A DNA stretch of 21,823 nt from IMG/VR virus record IMGVR_UViG_3300030106_002853, positions 1 to 21,823 of that record; one strand, given 5' to 3'. The DNA comes from a virus. Every line of letters begins with the position of its first letter. The stretch's first letter is position 1. The notes below the pieces were generated by a model. The model saw only the letters and a list, made by a program, of their open reading frames with translations, was not told where the DNA came from and did not search any database. Shown piece after piece: positions 7,293 through 14,350 of the stretch. The position numbers and the translations under genes were made by a program.

Positions 7293-7625
7293 ATGCGAAA
7301 AAGAACAATTAAAAGCAACAAGACCAAAGCTAAACTAAAAAAAGTTGTAAAAGGTTTGAAGAAAGCCAGCAAAACACACGCCAAACAAGCGAAAACTTTA
7401 CAATCAATTAAGTTAAAAAAAGGCGGTAGCGCAACAAAAAGGAAAACAAAGAGCAAGTCCACAGTAAACAAAGCTGGAAACTACACCAAGCCGACCATGC
7501 GTAAGAGGTTATTTAACAAGATTAAAGCTGGAACAAAAGGCGGTAAAGCTGGGCAATGGTCTGCAAGAAAAGCGCAAATGCTTGCAAAAGCGTATAAAAA
7601 AGCTGGTGGTGGATATAGAAACTAA
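7293..7625 (+). CDS. Small basic protein with GQWSARKAQ motif
   Basis: The start is placed at ATG 7293, which has AGAGGA (7281-7286) six bases upstream; an in-frame ATG at 7272 overlaps the upstream gene and lacks a ribosome site. The product is 110 residues. The first 60 residues are a Lys-rich, largely disordered tract. The C-terminal 45 residues carry a distinctive module, YTKPTMRKRLFNKIKAGTKG followed by GKAGQWSARKAQMLAKAYKK and AGGGY. From memory this module occurs in short phage proteins and, fused to others, in algal giant viruses (DUF5872-type sequences; not verified). Nucleic-acid binding is plausible from charge; function is unknown. Confidence 0.8.
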   Translation: MRKRTIKSNKTKAKLKKVVKGLKKASKTHAKQAKTLQSIKLKKGGSATKRKTKSKSTVNKAGNYTKPTMRKRLFNKIKAGTKGGKAGQWSARKAQMLAKAYKKAGGGYRN

Positions 7626-7642
7626 TCTATAATCGAGAAGTT

Positions 7643-7819
7643 ATGAAAAACATGAGAATAAAAATCCCAACGATTAAGCGTGGTGGTGCGAAAAAGTCTA
7701 AAGGCGGAAGAATCATGAAAAAGTCTAAAGGCGGAAGAATCATGAAAAAGTCTAAAGGTGGAAGAATCATGAAAAAGTCTAAAGGCGGATCCATGATGAA
7801 AAGAAACAAAAAAAGATAA
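7643..7819 (+). CDS. 58-residue basic protein built from MKKSKGGRI repeats
   Basis: The ATG at 7643 follows a GAGAAG weak Shine-Dalgarno. The protein begins MKNMRIKIPTIKRGG and then consists of nearly four copies of a nine-residue unit (KKSKGGRIM), ending in MMKRNKKR. About 45 percent of residues are Lys or Arg. It is too short to be found by a length cut-off, but it lies exactly in the gap between two real genes. Comparable Lys-Gly-Gly repeat mini-proteins occur in other marine phages. No fold is expected; it may bind nucleic acid or be processed. Function unknown. Confidence 0.65.
   Translation: MKNMRIKIPTIKRGGAKKSKGGRIMKKSKGGRIMKKSKGGRIMKKSKGGSMMKRNKKR
7691..7789 (+). repeat. Tandem 27-base repeat, about 3.7 copies
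   Basis: Three full units start at 7691, 7718 and 7745 and a partial 18-base copy starts at 7772. The units are identical except for one silent GGC/GGT change in the third. Each encodes KKSKGGRIM. The near identity at the DNA level implies recent expansion. Confidence 0.9.
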
Positions 7820-7834
7820 TTTTTTTAACAGGTA

Positions 7835-8509
7835 GTGGCATATTTGATTAGCAACATCCCACACTTTAAGTGTTGGGTCAGAAGAGAGTTTACTCATAAC
7901 CATGAAGCATATCATGATGAGTATCTTCACGCATTGGCTATAGCAGTCAATACTGTTCCAGATCGTTCACTGAGTTTTCATGTAGTCTTTACAGGATGTG
8001 AGTCTGATTGTGAGGACAACGATGAGCCAAATGTACATGGTGGAGCAATGTGGGCGAGATTACCGATACAAGCCATGGTTGCTGATATTCCTATGGAAGA
8101 TTTCCCAGAGCCCATGCAAGATCACATTGCACAGCCTTGGGATTGCGAGTCAAGAGATCATGCGGTAGTCGTATTGGATAGAGTCAGCTCTTCACCATGG
8201 CTTTGCAAAATAGATGGCGAGTTTTACACTGGACAATATTTATTTACAGTCGATTATACAAATTCTGATATTGCAGATGATTCAGCACAACACAAACAGT
8301 CACATGTCTTGTACATCACTGAAGACTGCGAGTTGCGTGGTAATTTAGTTGCTTTGCCAAATAATAGGGTCAGAGCCACAAGTCCTGCTCTTTGGGTCAC
8401 AGGCGAAGGAGCGCCTGATTTTAAACCATCTCAATGGAAACATTCAGCCGAACAGCATGAAAGCTACCTTGACCCATCTATCACATTTGATAATCTATAT
8501 GAGGAATAG
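7835..8509 (+). CDS. Conserved 224-residue phage protein of unknown function
   Basis: The GTG start is supported by the N-terminus MAYLISNIPHFKCWVRREF, which I recognise as the conserved beginning of a family in many marine phages. No strong Shine-Dalgarno is present. The protein is rich in His, Cys, Trp and acidic residues: FTHNHEAYHDEYLHALAIAV, TGCESDCEDNDEPNVHGGAM, PWDCES, WLCKIDGEFYTGQY and WKHSAEQHESYLDP. The density of His, Cys and Asp/Glu could form a metal site, but no known catalytic motif fits. It has no signal peptide or membrane segment, so it is cytoplasmic or in the virion. Its setting among basic mini-proteins and ahead of holin candidates gives no clear clue. It is acidic overall, in sharp contrast to its neighbours. 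Confidence 0.8.
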   Translation: MAYLISNIPHFKCWVRREFTHNHEAYHDEYLHALAIAVNTVPDRSLSFHVVFTGCESDCEDNDEPNVHGGAMWARLPIQAMVADIPMEDFPEPMQDHIAQPWDCESRDHAVVVLDRVSSSPWLCKIDGEFYTGQYLFTVDYTNSDIADDSAQHKQSHVLYITEDCELRGNLVALPNNRVRATSPALWVTGEGAPDFKPSQWKHSAEQHESYLDPSITFDNLYEE

Positions 8510-8511
8510 TT

Positions 8512-8754
8512 ATGGCTTTGAAAAAATCACAAAGATCACTGAAGCGCTGGACAAAACAGAAATGGCGTACACCTAGTGGTAAAAAATCATCTGAAACTGG
8601 TGAGGTTTATGCGCCAGCGAAGACCATAAAAAAACTTAAATCTACTGCAAAAGGCAGAAAAAAATTAGCATCAGCAAACAGAAAGAAAAGAGCAGCAACC
8701 AAAAAAGGCAAGCAACACGCACGACATGGTTTGCACAAAGGTAAAAAAAGGTAA
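8512..8754 (+). CDS. Small basic protein with KRWTKQKWRTPSGK motif
   Basis: The protein has 80 residues; the ATG follows GAGGAA of the preceding gene's end. It starts MALKKSQRSLKRWTKQKWRT, then SSETGEVYAPAKTIKKL and a Lys/Arg-rich tail (KQHARHGLHKGKKR). I recognise this N-terminal motif from phage mini-proteins and, from memory, as part of larger algal-virus proteins that also carry the GQWSARK module seen in the gene at 7293. It is highly basic with no Cys and is likely nucleic-acid associated; function unknown. It lies three bases after the preceding stop. Confidence 0.8.
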   Translation: MALKKSQRSLKRWTKQKWRTPSGKKSSETGEVYAPAKTIKKLKSTAKGRKKLASANRKKRAATKKGKQHARHGLHKGKKR

Positions 8755-8759
8755 AAAAA

Positions 8760-9143
8760 ATGAGTGAAGAAGAGCATTACGGAAGTCCTAGATTTGGTGG
8801 CGACCTCAGCCGAAACGAAGTCGAGATCGACCTCAACAAATTTATGGCTTTGCTTCAAGAAAAATCAGAATTAAAAGATCGAATAAGAGAGCTCGAAGAC
8901 GAGAAAAACGACAACCCATATCAAAGGTTTATTTTCGTTGCACAAGCAGTCGATGCATGGAGGATAATCCCAAGAGCGTTTCTTGGTATATATATGTATC
9001 TTTTGTATTACACTGTCATGTGGTTTATGGATTTGCCAGACCCAACCTTCGAACAATCAGGCTTGATCTCTATTGTTGTTGGTAGTGGGGCAGCTTGGTT
9101 CGGATTGTATGCAGGCACACATAAAAAAGACGCTAAAGAATAA
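8760..9143 (+). CDS. Putative holin, two transmembrane segments
   Basis: This 127-residue protein has AAGG just upstream of the ATG. Residues 27-49 form a charged coiled-coil helix. Residues about 72-91 (RAFLGIYMYLLYYTVMWFM) and 100-118 (SGLISIVVGSGAAWFGLYAG) are membrane segments joined by a short DLPDPT turn, and the tail is basic (THKKDAKE). Two spans with a charged C-terminus is a common holin layout, and this DLPDPTxEQ/AAWFGLYxGT type is often annotated as holin in marine phages. Holins form membrane holes that release endolysin. No endolysin is recognisable nearby, so the assignment rests on architecture. Confidence 0.65.
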   Translation: MSEEEHYGSPRFGGDLSRNEVEIDLNKFMALLQEKSELKDRIRELEDEKNDNPYQRFIFVAQAVDAWRIIPRAFLGIYMYLLYYTVMWFMDLPDPTFEQSGLISIVVGSGAAWFGLYAGTHKKDAKE

Positions 9144-9153
9144 GGAGTAAGTT

Positions 9154-9318
9154 ATGAAATATGGATTGACAGATTGGTTTAAGATTACATTTCTAGGTTA
9201 TGAAGCAAAAAAAGTCAGAGCTAGAAATGAAGATGGTACTTATGTAGCAGATGATAAGTCAACAGATGACGAAAACGAAGCCTACATAACTGTCGCAGTC
9301 AAACCAAAGGACAAGTAA
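9154..9318 (+). CDS. 54-residue acidic protein of unknown function
   Basis: A strong GGAG Shine-Dalgarno precedes the ATG at 9154. The sequence MKYGLTDWFKITFLGYEAKK is followed by an acidic Asp/Glu-rich middle and a beta-like end (AYITVAVKPK). It lies tightly between two membrane-protein genes. There is no membrane segment, Cys pair or known motif. It could be a cytoplasmic regulator of the adjacent holin candidates, but this is only positional. Confidence 0.6.
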   Translation: MKYGLTDWFKITFLGYEAKKVRARNEDGTYVADDKSTDDENEAYITVAVKPKDK

Positions 9319-9329
9319 GGCTTAAATTT

Positions 9330-9770
9330 ATGGGCTTTCCCTTCGAGATTATCACAATGCTCGGATCTACTCTATTGAGTAGTCTTCTTAGTATCTGGTC
9401 ACAAAGCAGAAAAGCAAAAGCTGAGGAGCAAAAATTGTTGATTACCAGAGGCGAGTTTGAAATGAAAGCAAAAAAACAATCTCTCGATCATGGATTAAAA
9501 GACAAAGGTTTTGCTTGGACAAGAAGGATTATCGCCCTGACTGCGATATTTGCAATCGTTTTATTGCCAAAACTTGTGGCTGTATTCTATCCAACTGTCG
9601 ATGTGACAGTTGGGTATACAAATTGGCTACCCGGTTTTATGTTTTTTAGAGAAGGTAGAGAAGTATTTGAATGGGTCACTTTTCAAGGTTTAGTTATTAC
9701 ACAATTAGACACAAATTTAGTTTCTGCAATCATCGGCATGTATTTCGGTGGTAGCTTGGTAAAAAGGTAA
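9330..9770 (+). CDS. Three-transmembrane holin-like protein
   Basis: The protein has 146 residues. Hydrophobic segments lie at about 4-23, 65-87 and 118-141, with a highly charged helix (28-60) between the first two. The block AWTRRIIALTAIFAIVLLP and the end IGMYFGGSLVKR resemble three-span phage or gene-transfer-agent holins (the 3TM holin family). This is the last gene before the packaging module. It may be the main holin, with the two-span protein upstream acting as antiholin or a second pore, but which is which cannot be told from sequence. Confidence 0.65.
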   Translation: MGFPFEIITMLGSTLLSSLLSIWSQSRKAKAEEQKLLITRGEFEMKAKKQSLDHGLKDKGFAWTRRIIALTAIFAIVLLPKLVAVFYPTVDVTVGYTNWLPGFMFFREGREVFEWVTFQGLVITQLDTNLVSAIIGMYFGGSLVKR

Positions 9771-9876
9771 ATGTGTTCTCTAAAATCCTCTATACTTTAT
9801 CTAGGTGTCGTTATACGACATTTAGAGCTGGATAGAATCACCAATATGTCACTACCTTGCTATCCAGCTCGCTGAT
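9771..9876 (+). promoter_or_regulatory. Structured leader upstream of terminase: two inverted repeats
   Basis: This 106-base gap has a possible -10 box TATACT (9791-9796) with no convincing -35. A perfect 6-base stem with a 3-base loop lies at 9806-9820 (TGTCGT/ACGACA). It is followed by a perfect 11-base inverted repeat, GAGCTGGATAG (9825-9835) and CTATCCAGCTC (9860-9870), with a 24-base loop. The second arm ends six bases before the terminase ATG. No Shine-Dalgarno is visible. There is no T-tract, so it does not look like a terminator. Confidence 0.6.
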
Positions 9877-11361
9877 ATGGAAAATGTAACCATAAAAGAT
9901 CTCGATATCTTATCTGAACAAGATAAAAGCGAAGCGATTGCTCTTCTATCAAGATATGAGCAGATGGACGCTCAAGAAAAATGCAAAACAGATTTTTTGA
10001 GTTTTGTGAAACACATGTGGGGCGGTTTTATAGAAGGAAGGCATCACAAAATAATTGCGGAAAAATTTAATAGAATTGCCACAGGTGAATTGAAAAGGTT
10101 GATCGTATGTTTGCCTCCAAGACATACAAAGTCAGAGTTTGCATCAACATACTTTCCAGCATGGATGATGGGGCTAAATGGTCATCTAAAAATTATCCAA
10201 TGTACACATACCGCAGAGTTAGCTGTGAGGTTTGGTCGTAAAGTAAGAAACCTGATTGACAGCCAAGAATTTCAACATATTTTCCCAGAGCTACAATTAC
10301 AAGCGGACAATAAATCTGCTGGACGATGGACAACCAACCAAGAAGGTGAATCGTTTTATGCTGGTGTTGGTGGTGCGATAACAGGTCGTGGTGCGGATTT
10401 ATTGATTATTGATGACCCACATTCAGAGCAAGATGCTTTGTCTCCAAAAGCCTTAGAGTCTGCCTACGATTGGTACACATCAGGACCAAGACAGCGTTTA
10501 CAACCCGGTGGGACAATCATAATCGTAATGACCAGATGGAGCACAAAAGACTTGGTTGGTAATCTTTTGAAAAAACAGGCAGATGAACATGCAGATCAAT
10601 GGGAGATGATTGAGTTTCCTGCGATAATGCCTGAGTCAGACACGCCATTATGGGGCGGATTCTGGAAAAAAGAAGAGCTTTTGAGCGTGAAAGCATCACT
10701 GCCAATATCTAAGTGGAACGCACAGTGGATGCAGAACCCAACAGCAGAAGAAGGATCTATTGTTAAAAGAGAATGGTGGAACAAATGGCATGAAGAAGCA
10801 GTACCGCCATATAATTACATCATTCAAAGTTACGATACTGCGTTTTCTAAAAAAGAAACAGCAGATTACTCTGCAATCACAACATGGGCTGTCTTTGAGA
10901 ACGAAGACGATGGTTCACAAAATATTATTTTATTGGATGCAAAGCGTATGCGCGTTGATTTCCCAGAGTTGAAGAAAGTAGCTTGGGAAGAGTACAAATA
11001 CTGGGAGCCAGATTGTATTTTGATAGAGGCTAAAGCATCAGGAACTCCTTTAACTCATGAGCTTAGAAGGATGGGAATACCTGTAACAGCATACACACCA
11101 AGCCGTGGACAAGATAAGGTCGCAAGAATGAACAGTGTTGCACCAATATTCGAATCAGGCATGGTTTGGGCTCCTGATGAAACATTCGCAGAAGAAGTCA
11201 TCGAAGAAGCTGCTTCTTTCCCATACGGTGATTATGACGACTATGTTGACTCCATGACTATGGCATTGATGCGTTTCAGACAGGGCGGTTTTTTGAGCCT
11301 CAATAGCGATTATCAGGACGAGATCAAACTGATGAGAAAAAACAGAACGGTATATTATTAA
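9877..11361 (+). CDS. terL: Terminase large subunit (DNA-packaging ATPase and nuclease)
   Basis: The 494-residue length is normal for the family. The N-terminal ATPase has a deviant Walker A, LPPRHTKSEF (Lys85, Ser86), Walker B LLIIDD (175-180) with nearby Glu184, and a coupling motif VMTRWSTKDL (218-226). The RNase H-like nuclease domain follows: SYDTAFSKKETADYSA with Asp320, ILIEAKASG with Glu384, and DDYVDSMTMALMRF with Asp458, the three acidic metal ligands. It docks on the portal, drives DNA into the prohead and cuts the concatemer. It starts the packaging-head operon after the structured leader and has no visible ribosome site. No small terminase subunit is recognised directly upstream, where it is usually found. 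Confidence 0.95.
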   Translation: MENVTIKDLDILSEQDKSEAIALLSRYEQMDAQEKCKTDFLSFVKHMWGGFIEGRHHKIIAEKFNRIATGELKRLIVCLPPRHTKSEFASTYFPAWMMGLNGHLKIIQCTHTAELAVRFGRKVRNLIDSQEFQHIFPELQLQADNKSAGRWTTNQEGESFYAGVGGAITGRGADLLIIDDPHSEQDALSPKALESAYDWYTSGPRQRLQPGGTIIIVMTRWSTKDLVGNLLKKQADEHADQWEMIEFPAIMPESDTPLWGGFWKKEELLSVKASLPISKWNAQWMQNPTAEEGSIVKREWWNKWHEEAVPPYNYIIQSYDTAFSKKETADYSAITTWAVFENEDDGSQNIILLDAKRMRVDFPELKKVAWEEYKYWEPDCILIEAKASGTPLTHELRRMGIPVTAYTPSRGQDKVARMNSVAPIFESGMVWAPDETFAEEVIEEAASFPYGDYDDYVDSMTMALMRFRQGGFLSLNSDYQDEIKLMRKNRTVYY

Positions 11362-11390
11362 CGAGAAATAAGGTATAAATATAATTTATT

Positions 11391-13877
11391 ATGGCAGTCG
11401 AAAATAAACTTGGAACAGAAACCGATCCTGACATTATTGAAACAGGCGGAACTATAGAGGTCGTACCAGAGAAATCCAGACAAGAACAGTTGGATGAAGC
11501 GATGTCAGTTTTGGTGACTGACGAAGGCGTTTTAATTGATGATGAAATAACAGCACTCGAAGAAATAGTCGAGAGCGATTTTAACGCCAATTTAGCAGAA
11601 ACATTAGACAATGACACCCTCATGAGGCTGTCAACTGACTTATGCGATTCTGTAAAAAATGATCTGGAGTCAAGATCTGAATGGGAAAAGACTTACATTG
11701 ATGGTTTAAAGTATTTGGGTATGAAGTTCGATGAAAGTCGGTCACAACCTTTTGAGGGTAGCTCTGGCGTAATTCATCCTATTTTGGCAGAAGCCGTAAC
11801 TCAATTCCAAGCACAAAGCTACAAAGAGCTTTTACCAGCTAAAGGTCCAGTGAAAACACAAATTATTGGAACGAGAACGGCTGAAACAGAATCACAAGCA
11901 GAGCGTGTGCAAGAGTTTATGAATTATTACATTATGAATGTAATGCAAGAATACGACCCTGAGCTAGATCAGTTGTTATTTTACTTACCATTGGCTGGTT
12001 CAGCGTTCAAAAAAGTTTATTTTGATTTCGTCTTGGGTCGCGCAGTCAGTAAATTTATACCGCCAGAGGACTTGATTGTTCCTTATGAGGCGCCTGATTT
12101 GCACAGCGCAGAGAGAATTACACATGTAATAAACATGTCAAAGAATGAAATCAGGAAGCAACAGCTTTCTGGTTTCTATGCAGATGTCGAGATTCCTGAT
12201 GACGCATATTATGATTCAGATGAGATAGAAGATGAAATTGATGAAATACAAGGCGTAAAACCGAACTACGCGGAAGACAGAAGCAGAACCATCTATGAAA
12301 TACACACCATACTTGATTTGGAAGGCTTTGAAGATGTCGATGAAAACGGTGAAGTTACAGGGTTGAAACTACCATACATCGTAACCATAGACGAAAAAGC
12401 CAATAAAGTATTAGCGATTAGAAGAAACTATCTGCCTGACGATCCGAGAAAAGACAAGATAGACTACTTTGTACAATATAAATTTCTACCCGGTCTAGGA
12501 TTTTACGGTTTGGGTCTGTCTCACATGATTGGCGGTCTCTCAAAAGCATCAACATCTATACTGAGACAACTTATTGATGCTGGGACTCTTGCCAACTTGC
12601 CTGCTGGTTTCAAGGCAAGGGGCATGAGGATAAGAGATGAGGCAGACCCTCTCCAACCCGGTGAGTTCCGTGATATAGACACCACTGGTGGATCACTCAG
12701 AGAAAACTTAATACCACTGCCTATCAAAGAACCAAGCAATGTATTGATGCAACTGCTTGGTATTCTGGTCGATTCTGGAAAAAGATTTGCAGCAATAGCA
12801 GATATGAATGTTGGTGATATGAATCAAGCTATGCCAGTTGGCACGACAGTCGCACTTTTAGAGCGTGGTACAAAAGTAATGTCAGCGATTCATAAACGCC
12901 TACATTACGCACAAAGAATGGAATTTAGGTTGATGGCAGATGTTTTTGCGGATTACCTGCCACCGAATTATGACTATGAAACTGGTTCTGGTCCTAAAGA
13001 AATAAAAGTACAAGACTTTGATGATCGTGTAGACATAATACCGATTAGCGATCCGAATATATTTTCACAAAGTCAAAGAATCACGATGGCACAAGAATTA
13101 TTACAAATGGTTCAGTCTGCCCCAGATGTTCATGGTCCTTTGGGTATTTATGAGGCATACAAACGCATGTATTCTGCTTTGGGAATAGATAATGTTGAGT
13201 CATTGTTGCAACCACCACCAGATATGACGCCTAAACCTATAGATGCAGGTCTTGAAAACAGTGGTTTTTTAATGGGACAGCCAGCACAGGCTTTTGTTCA
13301 ACAGAATCATGAGGCACACATTGCAACACATCAAAGTTTGTTTATGACAAAAGTGGTACAAGAAAACCCACAACTGCAAGCCATGATTATTAGTCATGTA
13401 ATGCAACATTTGCAATTCTTAGCATCACAGTTGGCAGAACAGCAAATGCCACCAGAGTTGCAAGAAAGAATCGGTATGCTACAAATGCAAATGCAACAAG
13501 TCTCACCAGAAGAGGCACAGATGATTGCACAGGAGCTACAAATGTTAATTGACCAAATGAGCGCTCCGTTTATGGCAGAGCTCACAAATCAATTCTTGTC
13601 CTCTATACAAACTGGTGATTCTGGAGATCCTTTGGTTGCTATAAGACAGCAGGAGCTAGAGCTTAGAGATAAAGAACTCGATATAGAGCAAGAACAGTTT
13701 GCTGTCAAACAAGAACAAAAATCACAAGACAAAATGGTAGACGCACAAATACAACAACAGAGGTTGGATGTGCAAAAAACTATTGCAGATGATAAGCTAC
13801 AATTAGGGCTTGATAGGTTACAGCAACAAGCAAATTTAAAACTTTTAGAACTAGAGCAAAAATTTAGGAGAAACTAA
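11391..13877 (+). CDS. Portal protein (P22-like)
   Basis: This 828-residue protein follows terL. An N-terminal acidic extension (about 1-75) precedes the portal core. Conserved blocks include LGMKFDESRSQPFEGSSGV, PEDLIVPYEAPDL, the GLGFYGLGLSHMIGGLSK helix (about 366-385), LRQLIDAGTLANLPAG, and VGTTVALLERGTKVMSAIHK. Twelve copies would form the ring at the capsid vertex through which DNA enters and leaves. The C-terminal 150 residues are very Gln/Met-rich and then a long coiled coil (about 750-828), as in portals with an extended barrel such as P22. It is larger than P22 gp1. The ATG lies in AT-rich sequence with AAGG too far upstream to act well. Confidence 0.9.
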   Translation: MAVENKLGTETDPDIIETGGTIEVVPEKSRQEQLDEAMSVLVTDEGVLIDDEITALEEIVESDFNANLAETLDNDTLMRLSTDLCDSVKNDLESRSEWEKTYIDGLKYLGMKFDESRSQPFEGSSGVIHPILAEAVTQFQAQSYKELLPAKGPVKTQIIGTRTAETESQAERVQEFMNYYIMNVMQEYDPELDQLLFYLPLAGSAFKKVYFDFVLGRAVSKFIPPEDLIVPYEAPDLHSAERITHVINMSKNEIRKQQLSGFYADVEIPDDAYYDSDEIEDEIDEIQGVKPNYAEDRSRTIYEIHTILDLEGFEDVDENGEVTGLKLPYIVTIDEKANKVLAIRRNYLPDDPRKDKIDYFVQYKFLPGLGFYGLGLSHMIGGLSKASTSILRQLIDAGTLANLPAGFKARGMRIRDEADPLQPGEFRDIDTTGGSLRENLIPLPIKEPSNVLMQLLGILVDSGKRFAAIADMNVGDMNQAMPVGTTVALLERGTKVMSAIHKRLHYAQRMEFRLMADVFADYLPPNYDYETGSGPKEIKVQDFDDRVDIIPISDPNIFSQSQRITMAQELLQMVQSAPDVHGPLGIYEAYKRMYSALGIDNVESLLQPPPDMTPKPIDAGLENSGFLMGQPAQAFVQQNHEAHIATHQSLFMTKVVQENPQLQAMIISHVMQHLQFLASQLAEQQMPPELQERIGMLQMQMQQVSPEEAQMIAQELQMLIDQMSAPFMAELTNQFLSSIQTGDSGDPLVAIRQQELELRDKELDIEQEQFAVKQEQKSQDKMVDAQIQQQRLDVQKTIADDKLQLGLDRLQQQANLKLLELEQKFRRN

Positions 13878-14165
13878 GTGACAACATCATATAAAAAAGA
13901 AGCTGTCGATGAGCTAAAGAAGCAAAAGAAAATCGAAAGAGAACGAGAACTTGCAGAGCTCATGGAAAAAAACGCAGAAGAGGCGAAAGCCAATGCTGAA
14001 AATATGGCTAGAATAGCCAAAAAAATGGCTAAGATTGAAGCTGGTTACGATGCCAACGGCTCACCAACAGAGGAAAAGCCCAAGAAAAAAGCACCAGCTA
14101 AAAAGAAAGCACCAGCTAAGAAAAAAGCACCAGCTAAGAAAAAAGCCAAGAAGAAAAAATCCTAA
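13878..14165 (+). CDS. Charged helical protein with Lys-Ala-Pro C-terminal tail
   Basis: The GTG start directly follows the portal stop. The product is 95 residues. The first two thirds are a continuous charged helix (ELKKQKKIERERELAELMEK, KANAENMARIAKKMAKIEAG). The C-terminal third is a repeat of APAKKK ending KKAKKKKS, resembling the disordered tails of histone H1 or bacterial AlgP-like proteins. It is expected to bind DNA or negatively charged partners. Its place between portal and co-chaperonin suggests a head-assembly or DNA-condensation role, which is inference only. The stop overlaps the next ATG by one base (TAATG). Confidence 0.75.
   Translation: MTTSYKKEAVDELKKQKKIERERELAELMEKNAEEAKANAENMARIAKKMAKIEAGYDANGSPTEEKPKKKAPAKKKAPAKKKAPAKKKAKKKKS
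14091..14144 (+). repeat. Tandem 18-base repeat, three copies, encoding APAKKK
   Basis: Units start at 14091, 14109 and 14127 and read GCACCAGCTAARAARAAA. They differ only at Lys third positions. The unit is six codons long, so copy-number change preserves the frame. Confidence 0.85.
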
Positions 14166-14350
14166 TGGATCCAATACATTTGGCTGAAAAGCTCCAAAGA
14201 GAGATTGATAAATCGTTGGAGCAAGTGCAAGAAACCTACATGAGTGGATCTCTCCGTGATATGGAGCATCATAAATACTTGCAAGGCAAGTTAGAAGCGT
14301 TGTACTATATACAAGATTTTATAAAAACTTATTTTAATTCGGAAAAATGA
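14165..14350 (+). CDS. 61-residue helical protein of unknown function
   Basis: The ATG overlaps the previous stop (TAATG) and the stop overlaps the next start (ATGA), so it is translated in a coupled chain. The protein is MDPIHLAEKLQREIDKSLEQ followed by a second helix (MEHHKYLQGKLEALYYIQDF), apparently a two-helix hairpin. Small proteins of this kind sit between portal and head genes in other marine phages; the function is not known to me. A scaffold or chaperone partner is possible from position. Confidence 0.7.
   Translation: MDPIHLAEKLQREIDKSLEQVQETYMSGSLRDMEHHKYLQGKLEALYYIQDFIKTYFNSEK

Noticed and set aside
7691-7789. CRISPR-like array
   Set aside because: The repeats are directly adjacent with no unique spacers and are coding in frame.
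7622-7930. Minus-strand frames across the 27-base repeats
   Set aside because: Repeat-derived shadow; the + strand frame fits exactly between neighbouring genes.
8349-8576. Overlapping + strand frame across the 224-residue gene end
   Set aside because: It overlaps two recognised conserved proteins in another frame and has no ribosome site or familiar sequence.
9771-9876. tRNA gene or attachment site in the terminase leader
   Set aside because: The 11-base stem with 24-base loop does not fold into a cloverleaf, lacks a T-loop sequence, and no integrase is present in the window.
11374-11381. TATAAATA, identical to the T4 late promoter core, before the portal gene
   Set aside because: It lies ten bases from the portal ATG in very AT-rich DNA, and no T4-type late factor gene is seen; chance is likely.
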